A DNA stretch of 64,000 nucleotides, from positions 8,546,937-8,610,936 of the forward strand of contig CM069436.1 of the NCBI GenBank assembly GCA_035610365.1. Reading direction: 5' to 3'. This DNA comes from Aquatica leii. Its lineage: Eukaryota; Arthropoda; Insecta; Coleoptera; Lampyridae. Position 1 is the first letter of the stretch. Every line of letters begins with the position of its first letter. The position numbers and the translations under genes are program-made. The notes under the pieces were generated by a model that saw only the letters and a list, made by a program, of their open reading frames with translations, had not been told where the DNA came from and searched no databases. Positions 37,451 through 48,164 of the stretch are shown in pieces.

Positions 37451-38735
37451 ATTGGATGAGGAGCTTAACGGACTAATTGAGCTATACTTAAAGTCCACGT
37501 ACTTCTCATTCAACAATATTGTATACGAACAAATTGAAGAGACAGCCATGGAATCAGCACTTTCTCCAGTCATCGCCAATATGTTTATGGAGGATTTTGA
37601 AAAAAGAGCATTAGAAACCGCTACCCTCAAACCAAAATGCTGGCTACGTTATGTGGACGTAACATTTGTAATTGGGTCTCATGGAGCAGAAACACTACAC
37701 AACTTTCTGGATCACATCAACCAGTTAGATTTCAACATCAAATTCACCATGGAAAAGGAAACAAACAAAAGCATTCCGTTTTTGGACGTACTGGTCACTC
37801 GAAATATCGACAACAAAATTGGGACATCAAGTATATAGAAAACCGACACATACTGACAGATATCTCAACGCGGAATCACATCATCATCCAGCTTAGAAGT
37901 TTGTAGTTCTAAAAACTTTAGTACACAGGTCCAAGGCGATCAGTGAACCGAACACGTTAAAACCGAGCTAGGTCACCTAACAAACACTTTAATAAAAAAC
38001 GGTTTTAGAAAAGCAGACATATATCGAGCAATTAACAAACACAGTAAGGGAAAACCAAAGAAGGAGGAATCCGTGGCAACTTCCTTCCTTCCTTACATAA
38101 AAGGCTGCACGGATAAAATAGCCAGGATACTTACAGGGAAATATATCAAAGTGATCTTCACTGCAACAAATAAAATATCCGCCAATTTCTCACAATAAAA
38201 AAAAACAAAAGCCCCACTCGAGGTACCAGGGGTCTACCACATCCCTTGTTCTTGTGCGCTGGCTTACATAGGACAAACGTGACGCAACATAGCTACCAGA
38301 CTAAAAGAACATAAGGCGGATACAAAGAAACATAACACAAGATCTGCTGTTGTGGAACACTTTTTAGACACCGGTCACACGATAAAATTTGAAGAGGCAA
38401 CAATGTTGGCTAAATCCCAAAACTTCTGGCCTAGACTATACAAGGAAGCCATTGAAATCCAGAAGTAGGACAATTTTAATAGGGATAATGGAATTGATCT
38501 AGCGCCAATATGGAAAAACATGTTCCGGAAAACTAATGAATCGGAACCGTCACGAACGAGTGACCCGAACGGCGTAATATAAAGGCTTGTTAGGATCCTA
38601 ATCTTTAGTTTCAGTTTTTTCTGAAGAAGACAGCGACATGACTGTCGAAACGTCAAACATTGTAGATTTTTCAAAGTTTGTAAGTCTTCTAAGTTTTATA
38701 AATTTTGTGAAAAGTGTAAATATGAAAATCATGAC
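37451..38735 (+). pseudogene. Penelope-like element, right half: RT, linker, GIY-YIG
   Basis: The + frame 37452-37838 encodes reverse-transcriptase motif B as ETAMESALSPVIANMF and motif C as LRYVDVTFVIG. The second catalytic Asp of YVDD is Val (37650-37661), which would abolish activity. A frameshift before [13 protein letters not shown] (about 37815) is followed by AESHHHPA and a linker with several stops. GIY-YIG remnants (HIPCSC, then YIGQT followed by a stop) lie near 38235-38285. KEHKADTKKHNTRSAVVEHF continues to about 38375, and the 3' end runs to about 38735. The 5' part of the polymerase is missing because the copy is joined head-to-head to the inverted half near 37450. Confidence 0.88.
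38621..38654 (+). ncRNA. Hammerhead-ribozyme-like core in Penelope 3' end (right arm)
   Basis: Mirror copy of the motif at 36674-36707: CTGAAGA, A, GACAG, loop, CTGTC, GAAACGTC. The loop differs at one position (G instead of T), while core and helix II are unchanged. In the two arms the motif is transcribed from opposite strands. Confidence 0.6.
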
Positions 38736-41290
38736 CGCGAAAGCCTCAAAAATAAAATTATTGAATTTTTATTTTATTTACTGCATCAAATGTGCCGATA
38801 TTTAAAGATTCATAAGTTAAAAAAATTTCACTAGGCATTTTGTTAACACTTTTTTATTTGCTAGTTAAAATGCAAATACCAACGTTTCTGTTGGAATAGG
38901 TTTTATCGGAGATTGAAGGAAGTCGCTTTTACGAAAATGGGCGAAACGTTGACAACCACGAGTTTAAAATTAACACTGTGTAATCCCCAAAATACGTTCT
39001 TATTTCACTGTTCTGCTCTGCCATCAAAAATAGCCGATGATTTCCGCCATCGTACATAAATACAAAGCTATAAGGTTTGTCGATGCAATTGTAGGAATAC
39101 ATTAGAGTGTGGCATATTGCTGATGAGCTACAAAAGGGCAAAACGGCCGTTCAGTCTGGTGGCATTTGCACAATTACATTGACATTGCTTTTCCCCGAAT
39201 GTGTTTTTATCCCGCAGTGTTATTCAAAACTATTTTAAATTATGTGGGTTTAAAACCAACTTACAATGTTCTCCGGCTTTATAACAGTTATCTTTAATAG
39301 GTAGTAATTTATACTATGAGATGGCTCTGCCATCAAACTTTGCTAATGGTTCTTATTTAAAACGATTATATGTAAAATATGTGATCGTTTGTTCATGAGC
39401 TGTGTAGAAATTTTGTTTTAGATATGAGCTTTTCAACAGTGTGCTCTATGTGAATTTTTTAAGAAAAATGTTTTTAGAAAACAAATACGAAAAATGTGAA
39501 TAAAATTAGCGTAGTGCATTTCAAAAATGTAAAAATTTAAGTTAAATTAGATTCCAGCAATCTAAACTTAAAAAAAAACGGTATGAGTGTTCTTCATTAG
39601 CGTAACCACCATCGCGTCGAGTAAGGGTTAAGTTATTGCAATTAAAAATATATATCACAAATTTATTTTTGTGAAATGAATTAATGAAATATTATTGCTA
39701 TTTTAAATTCGCAAAGTCGAACTAGCTACTTTGTAATAAATCAATCGATCGTTTCGTTCGCAGACTACAATATAAAACGAAAAGAAAATGAAATTTTAAA
39801 AGGAATTAATTTTTCCAACGTCGCAAATTAAGAAATTGTGTACATTTAGATTACTGCGTTAATTGATTACAATCGATGTTGTAATTCTTTCGTTATTACG
39901 AAAGACTGAGAACAAAAAAAAATTATATATATTATATCGAATAGGCGTGGCAGTTACAATTTAATTAATTGCCAGTTAAGAATGTAATATGAAACGAAAT
40001 TGCGAAATGTATCTGTCTATATTTTATGCTCGGTAATAAATTTTCTTTTTTTCCCTCTCTGTGTGTATGTTGTTATCTTTGTATTTATTATAGGCAGAGT
40101 AGAAAATTAAACAAGCAAGTTTACACAAAGCAAGGAAAACGTATAATTTTAATTAATATTCCGTTTTTCCATTTTTTATAAAAACAAATAAATGTCGAGA
40201 GTTTGCACAATGAGAGATTAAAAGTAAACACAGACTCGCCGTTTTCAAATGCTACATTTTCTCTCAACTCCGAGAGAGATTCCATAACGAATATATCCAT
40301 TCCTTTCTATCAAACTACATTGAGCCGTGTAAGAAAAAAGACGGTTAAAGTAGTTAAATTGAGAATTTAATTTTTATTCCGTCGTTTCTATTCAAACGAA
40401 AATCGTACATCATTTTGGGACATGAAACAATTAATAATGTGGTTAAACATTGGACGAAAAGCCCGAGGTTGTTCTGACTCTCTTGCATTCAGGAATCCAA
40501 TCTAGCTCTGTTGTCCGACAGAAATTAAAAATCTAAATAAAACATAACGAGTTCGCTTTTGTTTTTGTTCTATCGCAGATCGCAACTGCCCATTGTTTCT
40601 AAATTTATTGCTACAACTCGCAAAAAATGCCTTTGTAGCTTTAGTTATATTCTTTTATTATGAAAAACTGATATTGTTTTGGCAAACTATTGCCGCGAAT
40701 ATAAATTACAACAAAATTTTTAACCGCTCATAACTTCGATCTCCATTTTTTTTAAATTAATATTTAACGACGCATTATCCGTTGCAATAAAAAATTTATT
40801 GAATTTTTAAAACACAATCGGTTCGTCCATAAGCAAATTTTGATTGCTTTTTCTTTCATTGTAACGTTACGCGGCCATTAATTTGTATTAAAAAAAGAAA
40901 CATTAACTGATGTTTATCACTAATAATAAAATTTTCACTATACCCCATTTTTTAATTAGGAGGAGCGGGAGTGAAATCCCGTTTACACTATATTAAAAAT
41001 ATTAGTCACTTGATAGGTACAAAATCTACGACTTGCAGGTTAGATCTTATAAGAACTCACTTTTCAATTAAATCTAAACAATGAAACCCGAAAGCACAAT
41101 AATGTGATTTACAAACGCGATTAATATAGGTTAGGTCAACTACTTCCTCTTTATTTTTTTATTGTAAACTGGGCTTATCAATAACCAATGTCATAATCTT
41201 TTGTTTTTTTACGAAACTTAACTTGCTCTTTATTAATAAACAGAGTATAGTAAAAAATATTAATAGTAAAAAAGAATTGGGTAGACGCGC
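38736..41290. other. AT-rich DNA; one diverged foldback-element relative near 39090-39180
   Basis: No gene supported. The only notable part is the segment near 39090-39180, which is related to the two foldback elements further right and is listed separately. The rest is plain AT-rich sequence. Confidence 0.4.
39112..39162 (+). ncRNA. Diverged hammerhead-like motif (third family member)
   Basis: CTGATGA at 39120-39126 is followed by GCTAC, AAAA, GGGC, then AAAACGGCCGT. Compared with the copy at 45782-45825 the GAAA motif has lost its G (now AAAA). Helix II keeps a G-C closing pair (GC..GC) that the other copies lack. Flanking sequence (ACATTAGAG before it; GTCTGGTGGCA and TTGCACAATTA after it) matches the surroundings of the other copies. 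The core mutation makes it almost certainly inactive. Confidence 0.45.
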
Positions 41291-41850
41291 ATCTATTTCA
41301 TGTTTATTCTCTGGATGAAGGTGCATCAAACTGCAATTATTGTGCTTTTACGGAACAGAGCGGAAACCTTAGGAAAGAGACAACCTAGTGACACTTATCG
41401 ATGAGTTTAAAGAGTTTAAGGCCAAAAATATAGGAATTTAAACTATGTACGAAGAGGAGCTAGAAACAGAAAATATGATAAATAAATTAAGAAGAGAAAT
41501 AAACAATCCCGCAAATATTATTAAACAGGATTGGTCGGAAGAAATGTACGAGAAGGATATTACAAAGGGCATATATGAAGTGACGAAACAGTACTAGAAA
41601 ACAAGAATATTAAGAAATTAGAGAGCCACGAAAACATACGATGCGATATGTCAGAAGCAGCGACGCGATAAGGAAAAGGTTTCCAAATAGAATTGGAAAC
41701 CAAACTCTGTAAAGAATAAAAAACAACGAAGGAAAGATACAGGTCATTTTTATTGGGGCGAATAAACAAACCTATGCGGAAAAAATGAAAGTAATGAAAG
41801 TTACCATAAAGCATAAACGTGGGGGGTTTACATTAAGGAAGTAGAATTGG
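41291..41850 (+). other. Unassigned, possibly retroelement gag remains
   Basis: Translated fragments such as INKLRREINNPANIIKQDW and, further on, GKIQVIFIGANKQTYAEKM have the look of a coding sequence broken by stops. The second resembles short segments of insect retroelement gag-like proteins ('ATYAExLKxIK'). The resemblance is weak and no zinc knuckle is seen, so this is only a suggestion. Confidence 0.25.
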
Positions 41851-41939
41851 TTAAGGACCATGTGGGCTTGTTGCTTTTAGAACGGATACGTTTCCACCCA
41901 AGTCTAAGTCCTAAGCAGAGACGCACCGCATACTAACGT

Positions 41940-43090
41940 GGTAGTAGTCGTGTTGACGCTAATTTTTTGATAGGCCTCTTTCTACAGCGGTATAACGTCC
42001 GTGGGTTGTGGACTTAATTGTGTACAGTCTATACGGGAGGCAGCGGTTTGCCATGTGGTTGCTGCCCTTAAAGTAATAGTCACTCCTCCCAATTCCGAAA
42101 CTTGGTTTTGGTCAGAAACTGGAAGCACGGTAGGACCATGTACGCCCGATTGGATCCCGGACTGGTAAATTCGAACCTAGTTCCAGTTTCAAAGCTCGGT
42201 TCAATCTTTAGACAGGAACCTGAGCTACGGCCTGGACCCCCGACGGTTTTACCAGCGCCAGTAAATCGGGACCTAGTTCTGAAGAGAGAGGAAAGGCTGA
42301 GTTTTATTGAACAAAAGCATGGTATGGACGACTTGTTCTTCCAGCAGTAGAACCGTCTTGTGGTAGCCGTACGCTGTTTAACACGCCTAGGGTCTAGGTA
42401 AGTTACTTTGCGCCTTACACCCATAAAACTGACAACAATCTACTCAGTTTTAGTATTCTTAGTATACTGGTGCATTTAAGTGAAAAAGGCGAGGGCTGTG
42501 CGAACATTGCGAGGTAGCGGAGGAATTTATTTTGTACGATGGAGGAGACTGCTACGGTGACTCGTCAAACGTGGTCTGGCAGCAATACGAGTATCTGAGG
42601 GAGATAGAGAGCTCTACCGGGGATCTCGCTATCTGGTGCTCTATCTACTGATGTTGATCTCTCGGGGACTTGGGAACTAGCTTAGGTACAGGTTGGACAT
42701 CGACTTATTTTGCTTTGCGACATTAGAGTTTGTTCTGCGTTAGGGGTGGGGACTTAGTCACTCTATTCCCGCCTCGATACACACTAGCCGGGCATGCGTG
42801 AGCTCGTATTAAGGTACTGAACTGGTCAGCGAAGATCGTCCGGTAATAAAGAGGTAGTTTGTCCGTACCCGTCATAATTTGTTTTGTATTAAGCACGTTT
42901 GCCTCTTATGCGTCTCGTGAGTTAAATGCCTTTTGGAATGATGATAAACAAGGAACACTACAACATTTGGTTTCTCTCAGAAGCGACAAGAAGGGAATTT
43001 TGGAGACATGCCAAACTAAGAGCTATCAAGCTAAGAAAAAGCTAGTCGATGCACACAGTGTAGGTCCAATAGCTTCATAACCTATCGCGG
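41940..43090. other. GC-richer island of unknown nature
   Basis: Base composition changes visibly here to near-equal GC, against about one third or less around it. Overlapping frames are open on both strands (42102-42350 on +, 42080-42424 on -, and 42859-43080 on +). None carries a domain I recognise. The minus frame has repeated Arg/Ser/Gly/Pro-rich stretches. It may be part of an uncharacterised mobile element or an unrecognised exon cluster; no clear splice sites were found. Confidence 0.4.
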
Positions 43091-43439
43091 CAGAAGAATA
43101 TCGGAAGGTGATGCCGATACAAATCCGACATTACTCAAAGGAATTGAGTATTTTGACAGCGGGTGTCTGTGAAGAACTTTGTTTTAAAAATGACAATATG
43201 TTACACAAATAGTTCCGACGGAATCGGCTAGTCGAGCGGCTCGAAAAAAAAGGTTTTATCTTTAAACATATTGAGTCAAATGTTAGTTGAAAATCGTTAG
43301 CATTAGCATTAGCATGAGGCTTTTTACCTACTCTAACCTTAACTTTAACATGTTTATTGTGAAAATTAAAAATGCATTACTTGTGAAACCAGACTTAAGA
43401 CTTCAAGAACAAAGTTTCCGTTTTTTAAATGTATTTTAA

Positions 43440-44057
43440 ATAGTTTAGTTTGGTTTGACGAGTAAAAACTGTTCTAGACCGACAACCGCCATTTTTGGCA
43501 AAACAAAAACGACAAGAAACCAGATGGATTATATCTTCCAAGACAAAAAATGGTATAAGGTGTAAGGAGCAGACGTGGTTCCGACCACGTTCTGGCGATA
43601 GCAAAGCTTCAATTAAAAATCTTAGGAGGAAGCAACGTACAAACAAACAGAAAGAGATGATAAAAGAAAGTGGCTGCACGAAGAAGACTTTATGAAAACA
43701 TAAAAAATGAATGTAAATATAAAATATAGTGTACTGCGTATGTCGGGTATCAGATTATAGGGGAAAATCCATCGAAGAATTCAGAGAAATAAAGATGTCA
43801 GATTAAAGTAGCTAAGAACAGAAAAGAAAGTAGACCACAGGACGTATCAAGAAATTGGATAGATGGATTGAGAGAATAATTGATATAATAGAAAATAACA
43901 CAATTGCATATATAGGCACATCAAAAGACAAAACGCGAAAAGAAGCATGACAAATATAGTAGCACTGAATTGATGAACTATTTAAATAAAATATTAATAG
44001 AAAACAAGACGATGACAGAAGGAAAAAAATTTGAAAACAATGTGGAAAGTAAAGAAG
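43440..44057 (+). pseudogene. Possible non-LTR retrotransposon 3' tail
   Basis: Near 43825-43880 the + strand gives RKESRPQDVSRNWIDGLRE, resembling the 'RPxxRWIDGVRE' signature near the C-terminus of RTE-like polyproteins. Upstream there are lysine-rich frames without a motif. Too little remains for a firm call. Confidence 0.3.
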
Positions 44058-44368
44058 AAACAAATTGGTGCTATAGAGATCTTAGCATGTTGGTAATTGG
44101 ATTTGCTAACCGCGAAAATTCGAAAATCGTATCGAATATTAATACGATTGCACTCCACCAACGAATATAGTGAAAAGTAACTATATCAGTACAATTGCAA
44201 AAATTAGAGAGGACCAGTGTACGGCCGTTTCACCCTTTTGGGGATCATCAGCATCAGCATACTCTCTGATGTATTTCCACAATTATACTGATATATTTCA
44301 ATAGCTTATATTCGGTTAGCAAATCCAATTACCAACATGCTAAGATATCTATAGCACCAATTTGTTTA
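44058..44368 (-). mobile_element. Foldback element with hammerhead-like core, copy 1
   Basis: The core element 44085-44340 has 28-bp perfect inverted ends (GCATGTTGGTAATTGGATTT then GCTAACCG). In this copy the inversion continues outward over a further ~25 bp to about 44060 and 44366 (AAATTGGTGCTATAG). The interior carries the hammerhead-like motif on the minus strand. The element lies inverted relative to copy 2 at 45698-45975. No coding sequence. Ends do not fit a familiar MITE family. Confidence 0.75.
44214..44257 (-). ncRNA. Hammerhead-like motif, foldback copy 1
   Basis: Minus strand: CTGATGA, T, CCC, loop CAAAA, GGG, T, GAAACGGCCGTA, CACTGG. Helix II has three C-G pairs above a U-U mismatch. 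The 5' strand of helix I, CCAGTG in copy 2, is replaced here by a duplicated CTGATG, so helix I is damaged. Confidence 0.5.
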
Positions 44369-44972
44369 TGTGTTATGTTCCAATGGGGGAGGTGGAGAAA
44401 AAAAACCGTAGCATATCCACCCGCGGTCGCGCGTGAGTATTAAACAAAGTATCCCCGCCCGTGGCCCTTGACGTCAAGTTCACGACCGGTAATAAAAGTG
44501 TCATTCAATTAGTTTACGACAAAAACGTTTCGAGCTACCAAACCTCTACCCTTAACAATTGAAGTTTTCTTTTAGGTTAACAACAACAAAATTGTAAGTT
44601 ACGTGAAATAATCATTAAATAGATAAACCATTACATTAAGGCGTCTGTTAAACATCGTAATTAACCCTATTTGAATCGTAGTAAAACTGACGTTAAATAT
44701 TAGTAAACATAATTACGCATGTCCAAAAATTTCGTTAAATATTTTAATTAAAACAAGTAAATGTAGTAGACTAGTTGTACAGGATGTACAAAGACAAAGT
44801 TCGAAACAAAAATGCATTTACATTCGACGCCCGCACTGATTTCACTTAACATAAATCCGCAGCGTCTGTAGCGACAGCAGCAGTCATGACCCCGAAGCGC
44901 GTGGACGAAAATGAGTCGAGGTCTGGTGGTCCCTCGCGGTTCCAACACGTACGCTTAACGATACTATAAATA
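44369..44972. other. Unassigned DNA
   Basis: Moderately CG-containing sequence near 44415-44490, otherwise AT-rich. No gene, transposase motif or repeat recognised. Confidence 0.3.
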
Positions 44973-45216
44973 CCTCGTATACTTCAAATCCCCAACCTGT
45001 AGCACAGCGCCATCAATCCGCTGGGATCCTTTACTCTGCAACTTTGATTACTGCATAAGTACAGCGATTCCAAGATAACTCAGTCCGACAGCTTCCTCGT
45101 ATACTTCAAATCCCCAACCTGTAGCACAGCGCCATCAATCCACTGGGATCCTTTATTCTGCAACTTTGATTACTGCACAAGTACAGCGATTCCAAGATAA
45201 CTCAGTCCGACAGCTT
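44973..45216. repeat. 122-bp tandem duplication
   Basis: The segment 44973-45094 (starting CCTCGTATACTTCAAATCCC) is repeated immediately at 45095-45216 with only a few substitutions (for example CCGCTGGG to CCACTGGG, CTGCATAAG to CTGCACAAG). The pair is recent, given the near identity. No gene overlaps it. Confidence 0.92.
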
Positions 45217-45657
45217 CGACAGCTCGGAAGAAAATTCCAACAGATATTGAGAAACCAAAAGAAAGAAAGACGAAAGAGCTAAAACAGCGAATATTAGTTG
45301 ATACGCCTCCACTTTTAGCCACGTGCGAAATACTAACCTACTTCAAAATACATAGATATTTTGTTGGATGCCTCGGACGTTTAATTGGATTCATTAGTGA
45401 TTTCTAAAATAAAACGTCGTTGCATTAGATATTAATCGATGAAAGAGAAACCTCATGTTTCTTACCCATCCGACTTTGTCACATCCCTTACACCGCAAAC
45501 CGACAAATAAAAATGAATTTTGCAGATGGCCGACTACTCTCGAGCGCCCTCTGCGAGCGTAGCTTGACAATTACAACTCGAGGTCGAGTATTCCCCACTT
45601 TTAAAGGCAAGTTGCTTAACTATCAGGCGGATTTTCGCTCAATTACGAATTTACACG

Positions 45658-46015
45658 TTGTTTATATTTTATACGTGGGCTCGTTAAGCACGAGATGCAT
45701 GTTGGTAATTGGATTTGCTAACCGAATATAAGCTATAAAAATATATAAGTATAATTGTGGAAATGCATTAGAGAGTATTTCCCAGTGCTGATGATCCCCA
45801 AGAGGATGAAACGGCCGTACACTGGTTCTCTCTGGTGGTAATTTTTGCAATTGTACCGATATAGCTACTTTCCACTATATTCGTTGGTGGAGTGCAATTG
45901 TGTTCGATACGATTTTCGAATTTTCGCGGTTAGCAAATCCAATTACCAACATGCTAAGATCTCTATAGCACCAATTTGTTTATATTTTATACGTGGGCTC
46001 GTTAACCACGAGATG
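45658..46015 (+). mobile_element. Foldback element copy 2 flanked by 40-bp direct repeats
   Basis: The core 45697-45954 has the same inverted ends as copy 1 (GCATGTTGGTAATTGGATTT at left, its complement at right). It is flanked by a direct repeat at 45658-45697 and 45976-46015 (TTGTTTATATTTTATACGTG and onwards) that matches at 39 of 40 positions. The outer arm (CTATAGCACCAATT) remains only on the right. A 40-bp target duplication is much longer than cut-and-paste elements make; recombination or a template switch are alternatives. The interior carries the best hammerhead-like motif of the family. Confidence 0.78.
45782..45825 (+). ncRNA. Hammerhead-ribozyme-like motif, foldback copy 2
   Basis: CCAGTG (45782-45787) pairs perfectly with CACTGG (45820-45825) as helix I. 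Between them lie CTGATGA (45788-45794), a hairpin TCCCCAAGAGGAT, GAAA (45808-45811), and a short CGGCCG helix III ending in U then A (45819), the expected cleavage position of a GUA site. Helix II is imperfect: ATCC/GGAT pairs only if the last A of the core is drawn in. The overall order is that of a type I hammerhead with a very short helix III. Such short forms in other repeats act mainly as dimers. Activity here is inference. Confidence 0.6.
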
Positions 46016-46539
46016 GCGACAGCCACAACACTTTTATATGTAAAGAAGAAACTTACTTCACGGAAGAAGAATTTAATGGAGAGAAATAAGGTTGTATAGT
46101 AAACGAGCTGATAAGATACGGGAAAAATTCCTCCAGAAGAACAATATTTCAGCTAATAACGCATGGACAGGTAAGAAGAAAAAGAGAGCCGCGCTCAACC
46201 AATTAAGTCACTTTCGTGGAGTTTAGAATCTGAATTGATTCAAAAGTTGGTTACTTCTCTCTGTAGCAGTTCTTTGTTAGATGGTCATTTGCTTCTTTAG
46301 AGTTTGGAATCTGGTGGGTTCAACAAGTTGATTACCCAACTCTTTCGATGTTCTTAGTTAGATTTTGGGTACTTTGATTTCTTTTACGCACTGATAAAAC
46401 TCTTTACCGAAGCTGACAAAACGTTGGCAACTTCGCCTACAATATTGCCAATCTTCAAACTCGGAAGATGTTTTTGTCTTAGCGTAGACTCCGGCTGTGG
46501 AAGTTTCCACTATTGCAAGCTTTTGATAGTATGAAAGAG

Positions 46540-47050
46540 GGGAGTAAAAGCAATGATGAACATGAAGATACCAGGAAAGCTAATAAGACTAATAAAAATG
46601 ACCATAAAAACTTAGGCAGTAGTGAGAACACCTGAAGTTTCAAATTAGTTAAATTCAGAGTATCAAGACTGGAACCAGAAAAGGTACAAAATTTCGAAAA
46701 AAATCGCTAAAAAGAATACACGGGGTAAAGAGAACGTAGAAGATGAGTACAAAAGGTCAATAAATTCTAAAATGAAAACAATTTCAAAAGGAGATGACGT
46801 AGTAAAGATTATAAAAGTACAATGCTTTGCTGGCTTTGACATATAATAAGAATGAAAGATAACAAAGAAAATAAAAATGTGGAAACCAGATACTAACAGA
46901 GGAAGAGGAAGGCCGAAAGACAGGTGGAATGATCAGGTCTGGAAGACAAAAGAAAATTGGAAATTCAAACATGGCGGGAAAAGCTACAGGATTGAGATTT
47001 GAGTAAGCCAATATTGAAAGAAACAATGGATAGAAAAATAGACCAAGAAA
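46540..47050 (+). pseudogene. RTE-like non-LTR retrotransposon fragment
   Basis: Near 46570-46625 the + strand reads ARKLIRLIKMTIKT, a stop, then AVVRTP, matching the 'GIPxKLIRLIKMTM...AxV' segment of RTE-type reverse transcriptases. After about 250 bp, at 46900-46930, comes NRGRGRPKDRWNDQV, the basic C-terminal signature, followed by decayed tail sequence. The catalytic motif C is absent (deleted between the two parts). Confidence 0.6.
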
Positions 47051-47199
47051 GAAAAACCGTCTACTAACTCATCACAAAAAAATTAGTTGTTAGAACTCAA
47101 ATAAAAACGGCTACAATTCCCAAAATAATTTAACGCCGTGTATATACATATATGTTTGTTTAAATGTCACTTTTTCTGCCGTTGACAATTTTTGTTTCC

Positions 47200-47975
47200 G
47201 AGTTATGACGTCATCGTCATTTCTGAACTATTCTCGCAAAATGGGGTAGAAGCACTAGCATGTTAATACCAAATCGTGTTCTTGGGCAGATCTGGATCTT
47301 CTTGATTTGGGTCAAGTACTGCAAGTGCAGGGACTAATTCGTACTCAAGGTACGGTTACTTACAATGCAAGTCCAAATGTTAACTTTTTGTGGAAACTGA
47401 CTATGAGTTTCTATTTGGCAGTGTTGATTTCTAAGAGACCAATATCTACAGTGTTGCCATGGAGATAAAAGGTACCCTCGTCGGAAAATACAATATTCTA
47501 TAAGAATTCTTTGTCATCGTTTAGGCGTTGAAACATGGTTTAGCAAAACTCTAACTTACGGTCAAGATATTTTCGTTTAGTTCTTGGATCAAAACCACTT
47601 TATACGGGTGCTATTTTTTCATCTTCAGATATTTTAAGATGAAACTTTGAACTATTTTGTTGTCTGCTGCCGCTTGGCGGGTGGATAAATGGGGATCTTC
47701 TTGAAAATCAAGTAGAACGTTTAATTTAACATCTTCCTGGGCTGTTGGGCGACCCATTTTAAGGCGATCTCTCACATTGCACCACAATTTTTTGCTTGCG
47801 TTGTGTAATTAGTTCTTAGTTAGGATATTTGTTATTAAATAAAGGACAATTAAACTTCAACTTGTCTGCGAACTCTGTCTCTGTAATCGATAATCAAAAT
47901 TTCTATGCTTCCTCTTTTACTTAAACGGCAAATCATTTTCAAATACCGGAATCTGGAAACTTTTCTTTTCAAGGT
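47200..47975 (-). pseudogene. Tc1/mariner-superfamily transposase pseudogene (second lineage)
   Basis: The minus strand shows the N-terminal DNA-binding part (SIEILIIDYRDRVR near 47900, then DRLKMGRPTAQEDVKLNVLL near 47715-47770, then DFQEDPHLSTRQAAADN). A linker follows (KMKK, HPYKVVLIQELNE near 47600), then the first catalytic Asp region (YFPTRVPF in one frame, FSDEGTFYLHGN in another, near 47460-47490). Downstream words (QKVNIWTCIV) are followed by decayed sequence to about 47200; the second and third Asp regions are not recognisable. Stops and shifts make it inactive. It belongs to a different lineage from the copy at 22815-23720. Confidence 0.78.
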
Positions 47976-48164
47976 TACACTTTTTTGACATTTTTGTAGT
48001 CGAGAAACAAACAAAATCGAAGTGTTCGAGAAAATTCCCTCGAATTGTGTCATTTAGGAAATAATGAATTTATTCCATACTTTACGAGCTCACTGTATAA
48101 ATTAAGGTTGTTTATGCCTACTACTAATTTCCTAGATCGGTAACTCAGTTTTATATAAAAAAGT

